Below are positions 41,872-53,556 of a stretch of 64,000 nt of DNA, in pieces. The stretch's first letter is position 1. Each line of letters opens with the position of its first letter. A program made the position numbers and the translations under genes. This DNA comes from Actinernus sp. WN-2022 (Eukaryota > Cnidaria > Anthozoa > Actiniaria > Actinernidae), in the NCBI GenBank assembly GCA_030867875.1, contig JAOWCC010000019.1, forward strand, positions 34,329,976 to 34,393,975, read 5' to 3'. The notes beneath the pieces were generated by a model. It was not told where the DNA came from and searched no databases. It was given only the letters and a program-made list of their open reading frames with translations.

Positions 41872-43115
41872 TATTCTGATTGGCTGTTCTGAACAATGCA
41901 ATTTCACTGGAAGTCAAACATAAAGCATTTCTGGAGGGTTGATTTATTTGGACAAAGGCATTGGAAATTAGGGCCGGGTTATCTAAACGCTAAAAACCGT
42001 TGGATTTTACCTAAATGGTGCCGCTAAAAAAAATCAGGGATTCTTAGATATTTGCTTGTATCCACTCGGGAGTTCATATCACTTCATCGCAAACACATAT
42101 GCATACACACATCGCACACAGTACATGGATTCTCAGAATTCAAAAATCGAACTCAACTGAATATAGCCGAGGGATTTACCGTAACAGATGGGTAAGTACA
42201 AAACACTGACCCCCGGTCCATGGACCCCCTATAAAAATGTACGTTTTTCTTACGGAAATAAGGTCATGCTGAGAAATAAGTCTGATAATGAGGTGTTAAA
42301 AGCCTCCTTCATTATCGGATATTTCGCTGAATCAGTCAATCAGTGTTTATTCACGAAATTACTTTTATGCTGAGACATGAAGGTCAGTTACTGAATTTAA
42401 CCAGTTTTTGGACTTCATTTCAGTGATACCCGCGGCAATACCTTACTGAACAATTACATAAACATGTGGTTGGATTAAAATGGCCACCGTTGTGGCTTTT
42501 TAATAAAACATAACACACATGATATCATTGTACATGTCATTTACATGTTCAATATCAGTTACAGTAATTCAGTGAAAAAGCGGGGCAAAATTAGCACCCA
42601 CTATTAAAAACACCAAGTAGCCAGGGAGGCGATAAGGGGTGGAGGCGGGATCGCAAACAAATTGCACCTCAGTGATATGGCTCACGATTAAGTTGTTGGC
42701 TTCACTCGGTAGGCGTTTGCAGTGAAAAGGGGACAAGATGAGAATATATGAAACATTGACCGACATCGCACATTTCATTTCAGTGACGTAAAATTAGACT
42801 TGTAAATGAAATCATTTGACAATGCTCCCAAGGAGGTCTTTATTATTGGGAACAGCGAAACTCAACAACGAATAAACAGGCAGACGTGACTTAATTTATA
42901 CCCGAAACTGTCCTGTCGAGGAGGGCCAAACGTCCTGCCTCGATAAGGACAATTATGTTTCAATGGGAACCTTTTGAAGCTTAATTTTCCTCTATAATTT
43001 ATCGTGAAAATGTCTAAAACGCAATGTATCGCAGTGCAAAGTTGCAACTGATGCCCCAAATTACGGCTATCGTTGAGTCGAGTTCGATTCAAACGTCGTG
43101 CTATCCATGAGCTAC
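41872..43115. other. No gene recognised
   Basis: Short frames only; no motif or terminal repeat could be assigned. Confidence 0.5.
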
Positions 43116-43485
43116 AGTAGCCCACAAGTTCACGGCAAACGTTTGTGGTGTCACGGCAAACTGAATTCAGCTCAAATTCCACGGCAAGACGAAAATGATT
43201 TAGTGAATAATTAAGTGAAGTATTAAGTGAAGTATGAAGAGTAATGGAATAAGAAAAATATATAATTTCCATAACCAGTCTCCCAAATTCGGCCTAAATG
43301 GCTCAAAAACGTCATACAGAACCAAAGTACAATACAATATATACATATGTAAGCAAGAGAAGTCTGATGCTTTTGTCGTGATAGATATGTCTTCAAACTT
43401 TTGCCATGAAGTTCACTAATTTTGCTGTGGAATTTGCGCTGAAGTACTTACAAACTTTTGCCGTGATACTTTTGGGCCACCGTGA
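43116..43485. mobile_element. MITE-like element with imperfect inverted ends
   Basis: The left end (gcccacaagttcacggcaaa ... ctcaaattccacggca, about 43118-43186) is the imperfect reverse complement of the right end (tgctgtggaatttgcgctga ... ttttgccgtgatacttttgggc, about 43422-43480). The interior is non-coding. Flanking sequences on both sides share an acggcta...gattcaa...cgt.ctatccatg-type word in direct orientation, perhaps from an older repeat. Confidence 0.6.
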
Positions 43486-44977
43486 CGAGCCGTACCAAAT
43501 GATTAAGTTATTATGGTATTCAAATATGAAGTACGGCTAATAGCTAGAACGGCATTTGATTCAAGCGCCGTTCTTTCCATGTGCCGTCACAAATTAATTA
43601 TTACATAAATAAATTCAGCTTCTCAGTCCAGCGGCTTTCTCCACAATCACAAGTGCAAATGAGTTGTTCATTTCGCTGTAAACATGGCTACGTGTGTGCA
43701 ACTCTTGATAACGACGAAGACGTGTGTATAGTTCTTGTTTTGTAAACACAAATTTGAGCTGCCTTGGCTGTCTTCCACCGATTTGCGAGAAATGTTGTAA
43801 AGTTTCATGCAGTGAAGGCACCCCTGGGTAGATAAAAAAATTAAATATTGGATATTGCGAGCCATGCGCAAGAGAGTCGAAGTAACCAGAGCAACCCGGA
43901 ACGGCTCATGAATAGTACGGCATTTGAACTGGAGCTAAGTTAAATTAGCATATTTAAACAAAAGTGTACCTGTTGCATGAAATCGAATACAGCAAGATAC
44001 GAGGCCGACTGTAAAACGTTCATAGTTATAGATCTTTAAGCTTGCTAACAGTAACTAAATAAAAGTGTTTTTGCTAAGTATTAAGAACTTAATTAAACGA
44101 ATACAAGCAAGAGAAAATTATCACCGTCTGCCATGATAATTTCTATGAATCTAATTTCAGACCAGAGTGAGTCAGTTATGCACCTATCAATTGAAACCCC
44201 GACCCCCCACCCCGGGACAAGGTGGGGATTTGACTTGACATCCTTAGAAATGTTGATAAACCCCCACACCAGTGGGCATGTTTTCTGGTAAAACCCCTAC
44301 CCTGGTGGGGCAACTCAATGGTATTATGTCATTTTTAACAGTCTTAATAAAATAATAATGAGTGTATGTTATTAAAAACTTTATTACAAAATGAATTCCA
44401 ACAAGAGCTACAATAATGGCAGAACAAGAAGTACATGTGGTAAAACCTGCATGTTTATATAATATTGATTTGCTCTGTGTCTTGTGCTGATGTACATGTA
44501 TTGGCATAATGAATCTAACACAATAGAAAGGATAAACATTTTTCAGAGGTACAGTCAATCTAGTTTCGCTGTTAAATAATTTAAGTGTAATTTGGTGATA
44601 ACTAATTTTACTTTTTAGTGTATCTAAATTTAACTAATTTAAATTTCACTTGCAACGGTCCTCAAAGTCTGGAGGCCGCATTTTGTTTTGTTTCCATATT
44701 TGATTGGTTAATTTTGTTTTGTCATTCACATCCATCAATCGTAGTTCAGAAATAGCATGTACTTCCTGCCAAATTTAGAACCGTTGGTCGCGTGACACTT
44801 AGCTATTTAGTGACACTATTTAGTACTAATTTAGTAATCTAATTTTTACATTAGCTAACTATCAAGCAGTAGATACTAGAACTGCTCTAAAACTGTACTG
44901 TACTGTAACTACCACATCTGTATATATCTTATGTAATTAGGATGCTGTAGGATACAGTAGCAGGGACCCAAAGCTAC
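43486..44977. other. No gene recognised; one C/G-rich repeat
   Basis: At about 44197-44230 accccgggacaaggtgggga is an inverted relative of sequence at 57735-57755 beside the BEL element. The rest is AT-rich without coding signals. It lies downstream of the PHD transposase gene. Confidence 0.55.
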
Positions 44978-45156
44978 TTATTCTGCACTGGAGGTACAGG
45001 AGGGACAGAACCACTCGCCAACCATTTCGTCTGCTTCCTCAAGTCCAACACATCGGAAATGGAACCACTCGAATTTACATCTGGGATCGTCGCATCCAAT
45101 CATATTTTGGCTTCCATCATCCGGTTTTTGGCATAAGCAGTAGAGTTTTTTCTGAG
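44978..45156 (-). CDS. PHD-finger terminal exon of the unnamed transposase
   Basis: Last exon of the gene that starts at 49390. It follows ttgtttattccag and joins in phase (G/CT) to the exon ending at 45284. The product has a complete PHD finger of ING type: YCLCQKP, GCDDPRCKFEWFHFRCVGL, then EWFCPSC, i.e. C4-H-C3. PHD fingers of this type usually read histone H3 tails, so it may guide chromatin targeting of the transposase. It ends SSAE at a TAA. Confidence 0.8.
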
Positions 45157-45283
45157 CTGGAATAAACAACAGCATTAAAAAACATTAACATTTTTACAAA
45201 TGCATGTGTACTTTGCTTGTAACAATAGCTTCTAGAAAGTACGAAAACTACAAACAAATATTAAATTATATTGTTGGTAGTAC

Positions 45284-47860
45284 CTTTTTTATTTGCTCTT
45301 GATTTGGCAGCTTTTTTGGCGCCAGCTCTCCTGTGCTCAGTCAAGGAGGACAAATGATTCACCCATATGTGAACGTCATCTTCACTGAGAGGAGTGGACT
45401 TCGCCAACTGTCTTATGACATCCTCGTCTGTCCTCGTCCCTTGCCTTGTTCTTTTACTGTATTCCCTCTTGATGACCTCGCTCGGTGGGGCAAAATGACA
45501 TTCTCCGCTTCTGTGTTTTGCAACATGCTCGATGTTTTGTTCTGGAGAAAGGAAATGGCCAGTACAGACGGAAGGGCACTCACTGCAATCACCACCCCAT
45601 GGCCGTCTCTGGTCGGGAATGGGGAAAGGAATATATGTGAGGGGTGGACCGTTCTCGTACCGACGGCGTTCTTCTTCAGGTTCACCCTTACGGCACAATT
45701 CATGGCAGCATCCTTCCTTATAGCAAGGGAGAAGTAAAAAAATGTATTGACTTGGAAGTTATTTAATCATGTTATTATTTCTGACCATCCAAACTTCATC
45801 CAAATACTTGTATAATGTTGGTTGATCTTTTTTTAGGGCTTCTTTTTCCTTCCTGCTTCCTTTCAGATATACAAGAAGATGCTTACGTCTGTTTTGGTTG
45901 TTAACTGCATTGGCGTCAGATGCTCCTTTGGTAAAAAATATTTCCCGGCCATTGAAGGTTGCGCCGGAGACGCGGTCGATATAGACGTCAGATGCAGTGT
46001 CTTGGTTCAGTTTTACTTTCTCTTCATCAATTGAGCCATCAGCAGCATAACATGGCCCATTCAGCGTATATGGTATAAAGACGTTCGAATGAGCAACAGA
46101 AATGCATCCATTAAGCAATTCCACTTTATTGAGGTAGCTGCCTCCACTGTGTCGTGTAGTGACAATGGTACATGCTTTGTTCTTTGCCAAATGCCTCTCA
46201 GTCCAATAGAATTGTACTTCCTCATGCCCAGGCCCCTCATCCGAAGCTCCATCTACTCTGACACATTCTATATCCTTGCTGAAAGCATCTGTAAACATTG
46301 ATACAGTGTTCTCGAGCATGGTTAGATCTGATATGTGTTGGGGTGCATTTTTGTTGAATAGTGCTTGGCCTTTGACCACAGCTGCACAAACATCTGCAGT
46401 GTTCTCGCTTTCCATGATCAAATATGACGATACTTGTAGAATAGACGAATATTTATTAACAAAGTCAGTTCGGGTTGTAACCTCTGGCGATGTTGAAACA
46501 GAGAGGACTTTGTTCTGTTTGTGGGTGAAGGTGGTGTCCAGGCGGAAACCCGATGCATCATCCCGATTAAGGACACACTTGTTAGTACCATCTTTCAACT
46601 CGATTTTATCTAGACCTTTGTAGAGTGAGCAGCTCCAGTGCGCATCAGGGTTAAATCGCAGAGAGAAGCCCTTCCTTGCTCTTCTGCATGTTATGCGAGC
46701 AACACCTTTGTATCGTTTTGCGCTTAATCTTCGCTTGTTCCTAACAACAGAAAGCTGCACAATGGTGCCATAACTGAACGTTGTCTTGTATTTCTCTTCC
46801 AGATGTTTCTTTATTCTTGTATATGTTACCTTCTGTCCCTGCTTCAAGTTTCCATCAAAAGTCAAAATTCCAGTTCGTCTCCAAGCATCTGCATCCACCC
46901 TTCTAGAATGGACAAAGTTTTCAATTTCTTTTCCAATTTCTGGAAAATCTCTGAGAACGCGCCCTACACGTTTAGGAATTTTTCGTTTTAGGAGGCATTC
47001 CTCTGCAATACGTTTTGCTGCAGAAAGGGTGTCGATAGTCACCTTAAGTTCTTCGACAAATGAAAACCAATTCAAATGATTTTGTCGCAAAATATAAACT
47101 AAATGGTCGAATGATGGCATATCACAAACCAGTGGTGTACTATCTTTCTGGATTCTGTCAGGATCAGGATTATACTCAGTATCCTTTGTGCATGGAGCAC
47201 CATGTGCTATTTCTGTCTCATTCTGATCCTCCCCTGATTCTTCCTATGAATCCTGGTCTTTCTCACTGACCCAATCACAGGTGTCTCCAGATTCTGTGGA
47301 GATATGGCTCTCATTGTCACTTTCTATTTCAATACCATAGCTCCTAAGAACCACCTTTTCCTCTATACTTGCTAGTTCATTGACTGCTTCCCTTATTTCG
47401 ATACTCCTTTCTATAGAACAGTCTATTTCATCCTTTTGACAGTTCCAATCAGAAATCCCATACTTCTTGGCGTTTTTGCCAGAAACGTCTGCACACATGG
47501 CATACTTGATCAGCTTTCGATCATTTTCAGACAATGCCAATTCACATAAGGCCCTGAGTTTATCTTTGTTTATGACATGGGAAGATCTTGTTTCTACAGT
47601 ACTATTACCAGACTTGATTAAATCAACATACTTAATGTAATCTATACCAGAGCGTTGTTCTATCATATAGAGTGTTTGTGTCCCCTTGCAGGCTTCACCT
47701 AACTCAAAAAAAAAAACAGGAAGACTCATGAACTTGCGCACTGCCTTTTCACTTGAGTATTTTATTCCACTAAAGTGTTTCTTGAATGTATCACTGACTT
47801 TGACCATTCCATTTCCTTGAATTTCCTTTGCTGTATTAACAAGACCGCGACACTGACTGC
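45284..47860 (-). pseudogene. DDE-type transposase of an unnamed family, two in-frame stops
   Basis: One reading frame runs from about 47860 to 45284, broken only by TAG at 47244-47246 and TAA at 45759-45761. Key blocks: NRDDASGFRLDTT (about 46560), VRVDGASDEGPGHEEVQFYW (about 46220), TTRHSGGSYLNKVELLNGC (about 46110-46160) and FIPYTLNGPC. Asp, Asp and Glu in the three blocks form a plausible DDE triad. Further on are CCHELCRKG, PIPDQRRPWGGDCSECPSVC (zinc-like) and basic AGAKKAAKSRANKK just before the intron to the PHD exon. I recall similar proteins from Hydra, corals and lancelets without a superfamily name. Transposase function is inferred from the triad and repetitive nature. Confidence 0.72.
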
Positions 47861-48885
47861 ATGCAGCTTTTTACAATATTGTTCCCTGCACAATATGTAC
47901 TCATTGACGGACAATTCTTTAAACTTGGAAATATACATGCCATCTGAAATCTTGTAGAGTTTCTTGCTTCCCAAAGGGATATGTGTATACTTCAAATACT
48001 TCATATATGTTTCCATGGATACATTATCACTTTGCTGAGTTTCTGTAGTCCGTGCCGCGTTTGTTACAAAAATGGTCTTTCTCTTTCTGCTCTGTCACAG
48101 TGGCTTCATTCTTCTTCTGCTCTGTCACAGTGGCTTCATTCTTCTTCTGCTCTGTCACAGTGAATTCACTCTTCTTCTGCTCTGTCACAGTGAATTCATT
48201 CTTCTTCTGCTCTGTCACAGTGGATTCATTCTTCTTCTGCTCTGTCACAGTGGATTCATTCTTCGTCTGCTCTGTCACAATGGATTCATTCTTCTTCTGC
48301 TCTGTTACAATGGATTCACTCTTCTTCTGCTCTGTCACAGTGGATTCATTCTTCTTCTGCTCTGTCTGAGGCCTTAGATATTTTTTTAGCAAGTAGCTTT
48401 TATTATCAACTTTAGTAGGTGCCGACTTCTTCACAGTCTTCTTCCCTTCTTCTAGTGAGAGTTTTCTTTTCATCGACTTAGCTTCTCTCTGCTCCAACGC
48501 AGCCAACTTTTTGGAAAGTTGACCTTTTTCTTTTCTCGCAGAGCTTATTCTATCCAGGATCACAGATGCTGCTCCAAACTGGTTCATGTTAACTAACTTA
48601 TACTTCTCTCTCTCCAACATTGCAAGTTTCTCACTTTGCTCGTTGATTGAAACTTTTGTTTCTTCTATCAAATCTCTTCTTTCCTCTGATTCTAGTTTGG
48701 ATCTTTTTATTTTGTTAATCTCAGCAGATGATTCTTGAGACCTTTTGGAACGGGACTTCCCTTTCTTGTAAACGAAACCATCACTGTCAACTTTTTCTCT
48801 AGCTTTCTGAAGAAGATCACTTCTTGTTAATGTTAGTGATGGGTTGTCCATACAAAGTAAGAATGCAGCTTCGTTCATCTTTTTA
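47861..48885 (-). pseudogene. Coiled-coil and repeat region of the unnamed transposase gene
   Basis: Upstream part of the same gene. After a likely splice acceptor (about 48885-48895) it reads MNEAAFLLCMDNPSLTLTR, a basic segment (KKGKSRSKRSQ) and a Glu/Lys-rich coiled coil. An array of 10-residue repeats follows (TEQKKNESTV type). A frameshift at about 48050-48085 leads to the METYMKYLKY segment, and another at about 47860 leads into the transposase frame. No enzyme motif. Probably a linker or oligomerisation region. Confidence 0.65.
48090..48366 (-). repeat. In-frame 30-bp minisatellite, about nine units
   Basis: Units of exactly 30 bp (plus strand: cttcttctgctctgtcacag plus ten bases) encode TEQKKNESTV and variants (S/N, T/I/F/A). 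Because the length is a multiple of three and lacks stops, all copies stay in frame; antisense frames are open merely as a by-product. Confidence 0.92.
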
Positions 48886-48961
48886 TGCTATTCACTAAGG
48901 CTCTTATCATTTGCATCTTTCCTGCCATACAATTTGCTTTCTTCTCTCAAGTTGTCAACAT

Positions 48962-49390
48962 TTACTGGTACTGCAATGTTATTACTCTTTTTTTTGCATC
49001 AGTGTTAGGGGAGATACAGGGGCCCAGTTTTCCGTCATTTCCTATAGTTCGCTGTTTCGATAAGGGCAAAGTTGTGTCCCCCAGTTCCTTCACAGTACTA
49101 TCATCATGCTTCACCTCACTTTCATGAGATTTGTCGTCTTTTTTAAAAGCTTTTAGCTTTGATTTGTTTTCCACAGAGTCTTGGGGCCCAATATCTATCC
49201 ATTCATCAAAGTCCTTATCCCATTTCTGGAAAATAATGTGTCCTTCTGCTGGAACTAAGTCATGAAACACTGTCTTGAATTCTTTGATAATGCTCTTAAA
49301 GTCAGACGACCTTGCACTAGGCCATGAGATCTTCCGATTGTTTGCACCATAGGAAACAAGACAAACCTTTGTTGTTTCACCTTCAGCCAT
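48962..49390 (-). CDS. N-terminal exon of the unnamed transposase gene
   Basis: An ATG follows directly on a cacttacag acceptor, so an untranslated exon probably lies upstream; a GTATGT donor at about 51322 is a candidate. The product starts AEGETTKVCLVSYGANNRKI and continues through SDFKSIIKEFKTVFHD to FQKWDKDFDEWIDIG. This is a small fold with the look of a PB1/ubiquitin-like or doublecortin-like domain seen at the start of this protein family. A donor within the last 60 bases (near a GTAATA at about 48980) would join it to the next exon. No stop within the domain. Confidence 0.55.
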   Translation of the reverse strand: MAEGETTKVCLVSYGANNRKISWPSARSSDFKSIIKEFKTVFHDLVPAEGHIIFQKWDKDFDEWIDIGPQDSVENKSKLKAFKKDDKSHESEVKHDDSTVKELGDTTLPLSKQRTIGNDGKLGPCISPNTDAKKRVITLQYQ

Positions 49391-50287
49391 CTGTAAGTGA
49401 GATAGGACAAAAACAACCCCAGTCAACTTACTAGTCTTTCTCAAGTTATTATACACAACTTGTAAAACCACTGAATCTTAGTTGATGCATTACTTGTATT
49501 TGATTGGTTACTACAAATTCTTTTCTAAACCAAAACATTGGATGACTTTTTGACAGACAAACCAACTGAATTGAACAGAAGAATATAGAAGCCATTATAC
49601 ATATAATTTTTGGAAAGTTTGTATGAAAGCAACGATTTTCCTACTGAAAGAAATGAACTCAGATAAACTGCATCTCTGGAAGATGTTTTCACAGATGGAC
49701 GTGGAATGTTGATAACACTGAAATGTGAAAGTGCTTTGATGAGAAAATTCTCAAATTTTACTGTTCAGGGGCATAGACAGGATTTTGCCTTAGGGGGGCC
49801 AAGGAAAGGGTGTTGGGGCACAGAGGGGGGCATTGCATTTTATGTTTCAAAGAGCCCTCTGGCTACGCCCCTGTTGATTGGCAGCTACCTTAGATTCTTG
49901 TTATCTATAATGAGATGCCTGGCACTTTGAGCTCTGCAGACCTCTTGGAATGCTCAAGACACTTGTTATAAGCAGTAACAGCTGTTCTTAGGTATGTTTA
50001 TGATTTGCTTGGTTTTCTGAAAACCAAAATAATTAAATAAAAGTACAGCAAAAAATAAGAGATTTCTTGTCATACAAAAGAAAACAATGCTGTGTTACAT
50101 CTTGAAAACGTCTAGATATGCCCCTGGCTCTTGAGTATACCTCCCATCAATTTAAATTTGTTATTTTTTACACTTTGTTAGGCATCAATATTAGCATATG
50201 ACCCAAAAGCACGTAAAGATAGCTATAAGCAAAATACTCATTTCAAATTAGAGAGTAATCTGATAAAAAGATGCGAAGTTAGACCCA
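49391..50287. other. Probable 5' intron of the transposase gene
   Basis: No frame is recognised. Contains a short ggcatagacaggattttgcc ... ggctacgcccctg segment (about 49770-49873) of the kind common in dispersed repeats. Confidence 0.45.
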
Positions 50288-50591
50288 GGGGGGTACTCCA
50301 GATCTGAAGAGACGGGGACGGTTTGAAATTGACGATTTGTTTTTTTTTGGGTAAGAAAATTTTGCTTAGTATTTTTGGGGATAGTTTTATTTCACCAGGC
50401 ATTTTTTGGGGTGTTAAAAATGAGAAGATTCAAATTCAATTATAGGCTTGATTGATAGTACAAGCACTTAAATCTTAATATTTATTACTTTTAAGTTTTT
50501 TGGGTTTCGCTTCAACCTGAGGGATTTTTTGGGGTTTAAATTTATAGTCCCATTCGCACCTCCCCATCACTTTAGATCTGGAGTACCCCCT
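50288..50591. mobile_element. MITE with 17-bp GGGGGTACTCCAGATCT ends
   Basis: gggggtactccagatct at 50289-50305 and its exact reverse complement at 50574-50590, continuing loosely inward (gaag/cttt). The interior has several tttttggg words and no coding capacity. Probably a non-autonomous DNA transposon; superfamily unknown. Confidence 0.8.
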
Positions 50592-51426
50592 AGGAAGTTA
50601 GTGTTTGGAAGTTCTGAATTTTGCCATCTCGTTGTGTAATTTCAGAAAGTATAATATCTCCCCACCCCCCTCTGATAATCACAATTATCGTTTGAAAGCC
50701 CCTTAGATGGCCAACCATGTTGCTCCACATTGTGTAATTCAAGAGTCACTTTGGCAATATTCTTACTACATGAAGGTTCGTCAGTCTTTCAGAGTTTATA
50801 TGGTGTACAGGTTCAGTGGCTAGAAGTCAATCTAGAAGTGGCTAGAATGATTTATTATAACCTATTATAGCTCTTCTTGATACTATCATATTATATAATT
50901 ATTGTTTTATTTTATCCATATAAACAGGCCAGTCAAAAACATTGGATCGATTCACTATTAAAATATTAGGTTTAACTGTGCTTCGGACGGTGACATGGGC
51001 ACAATTTAATTCCCGATATGGCAGTCCACAATTTGCAACACAAATTTCAACACATTTTGTTTTATAGATCATGACCTACATTGTTTTACAACATTATATA
51101 GTAAGAGCAAGAACAGTAGGAACGAGAATCTGAAAATAGTTTGACGGACACGGAACTACGGTTGGGTAGATTGGTGAGTGATCAAAATAATTCAAAGGAA
51201 AACAATCTAAAATACTTGACATTTTGTATTCAATGAACCGTAAAAACAAAGGAAAATGCAAAAGGATGATCTAAAAGGATTAGATAAACTGTAGATAAGC
51301 ACATTAACATGAGTAAACATACCTTCAAAGCCCTGATTTGAAGCTGGAACACGACGAGCGTCAAAATGGCGTCCACGTGCAGAAGCCCGCCAAGAAACTG
51401 GGCACGAGTCAAATCCCCACCTCAGT
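50592..51426. other. No gene; possible leader exon near 51323-51410
   Basis: On the minus strand, sequence ending ggctttgaag/GTATGT at 51323 has the form of an exon-donor junction. It could be the untranslated first exon of the transposase gene at 49390, just outside the BEL insertion. Otherwise non-coding. Confidence 0.35.
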
Positions 51427-51431
51427 ACCCG

Positions 51432-51897
51432 TATAACGACCTTATCTCGTTTTTTAGGTGAACCAATCGTCGATAACTCAGGTTTAATGAGCCATTCGCT
51501 TGTTTACGGCCACAAATGACTGCAGAACAGCTATAACATCCCAAACTTGCTATGAACCAGGTTTTCTAGTAAACGAACAGATACATAAAATAAGCACATA
51601 GAGAAATATACAAATAAAGGACTGATACAAATTACAAACTGAGCAATATTCACTTACCGACTATTCAGGTTCAACATGGCGGCCACTAACTAAACGAATT
51701 ACGCGCCAAAACTAATTTATACAATGAACGAGGAACGCCTGACTAAACGAGATACGAAGAACGCACGAATGATACACGAACACTAACGAGCACTAGCCGA
51801 AACCTGAAACACTGCATGATCACAAAACGAACACTAAACGAGAGGCAAAACACGGTACAATGACTACGACAATATAAACAACATTTTGGTGACTACA
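51432..51897 (-). repeat. BEL 3' LTR
   Basis: 466 bp, minus-strand start TGTAGTCACC and end GGTCGTTATA. It differs from the 5' LTR by three substitutions and 13 additional bases (ttcaacatggcgg at about 51673). The extra block makes it the longer copy. Confidence 0.95.
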
Positions 51898-53556
51898 CCG
51901 GCCCCTAAATGAAACAATTACACGATTTCATTTATCACTAGCCACCAATACTAACGAACTAACAATCGTTCAATGCTCTATCAAGGTTCAATTATTTAGC
52001 AATGTTCTATGCAATCTAATCACGATGCATCCATCTCCAGACGACACAACTTTGTCACAGGGCGCACAAGGATAGTCGTTGATGACTTTACATCTCTTCG
52101 ACGTCGACGCTTGGCGCGCGTCACCACGGTTGAACTCGTCCGCACCTTAGCTGTCGTCTGCTGTGCAAATCATCCTTGTTAAATATTCCAGGTGGTAAAC
52201 ACGGACACGGGCGTAACTTGCAACAAATGGTTTGGCGTCAAAGGATCATCATCCGAGGGGTCTTCACTACATCGCGTCAGAGGTCTGCTATTGAAAATAC
52301 TCGTTACTTCTGCGATCACGGTTGACAGAACGTCGTCTGAGACTATTTGCTCTTGCAGCAACGCTTTCAAGATATTCCGCACCGATCTGATCATCCTCTC
52401 CCAAGCACCTCCCAAGCACCTCCCAAGCACCTCCCATATGGCTCGCACCTGGCGGATTGAAGATCCACTGAATCCCTCTCTGGATACAGAACTCGTTGAT
52501 CCTTTGCTGGTTCCATTCATCGACCGCAACTTTCAGTTCCTTATCTGCTCTTGTGAAGTTTGTACCGCAGTCACTTCGAATCAGTTCCGGATACCCACGG
52601 AGGCTGATAAATCTTCTTAATGCATTAATCATCGAATCTGTGTTGAGCGAATGAGCAATCTCTATATGTACAGCACGTACTGTTAGGCAGGTAAAGATGC
52701 AGCCGTAGCGCTTCATATGCTTCCTCCCTTGCTTGACTTGTAGTGGTCCGAAGTAATCCACTCCGACAAACGTGAACGGGGGTCGTTCAGGAGTCACTCG
52801 TTCTCGTGGTAGATCTGCCATGAACTGCTCACAGGGTTGTGCCTTTCTCTTCTGGCAGTTTACGCATCTTCTTATCACACGTCTTACAACTGTTCTTCCC
52901 TTGACTATCCAGTGCTTGCATGGGAGTATCTTCGGGTACTTGAGCTCATCATCAACCGAAGAACATCCTATTCGACCTCCAACTACCAGAAGACCATCCT
53001 TTAATACTGGATTTAACTTGTAAATCGACTTTCCAGCCTTCTGAATTGCTCTTCTATGGTTTTGCTTGCTACTTGTATCACCCTCTGAAGCTGTAAGTAT
53101 TCCAAGCACTTCAGGAAAGGCTGATTTCTGCACATGTCGGATAATCTCTACTTCCGCTTTACGAAGCTCATCCACTTTTAGGTAGCCAGTCTCTACAGCC
53201 TTTATATCCGTCTTCTCACTTTCCTGCACAGCTCCATCACTTCTGCTTGACAACCTCTTTTGCACGCAAACCTTCAACAGGAGAAATTGTTTGTAGCGCA
53301 ATAACCACGCAATGGCTCTCTTCAGCTTCCACCAGGAAGAGTATTGGTGAATACAATCCTCCAGCCCATTTCTTTCAGCTGCTACGGTGTAGATCTGAGC
53401 CTCCTTCCTCACCTCTGGATCTTCATCTGTCAAATCTGGGATTACTGTAGTTGGTGGCCAACAGCTTTCTTCCTTCCAGAGGAACCCTGGGCCCTTCAAC
53501 CAGCGGTCATTCTTCAGCATCTCTTCTAGCTTCAATCCCCTAGAGGCGTCGTCTCC
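51898..53556 (-). pseudogene. BEL integrase and C-terminal domain
   Basis: The frame from ASRGLKLEEML (about 53550) includes the zinc-binding WIVKGRTVVRRVIRRCVNCQ, then the integrase core with Asp in GVDYFGPLQV (about 52760) and Asp in RSDCGTNFTRAD (about 52570). The catalytic-Glu block [15 protein letters not shown] is in another frame because an 11-bp unit (tcccaagcacc) is present three times at about 52404-52436. NHLLQVTP follows to about 52190. The remaining C-terminal region is short and off-frame but recognisable at 52040-52140 as the VRPVTKLCRLE-type end. This implies deletion of much of the middle of that domain. Non-functional. Confidence 0.85.

Noticed and set aside
48052..48377. 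Two plus-strand frames over the 30-bp minisatellite (FFCSVTV-type repeats)
   Set aside because: Antisense shadows of an in-frame repeat; a 30-bp unit without stops leaves all matching frames open.
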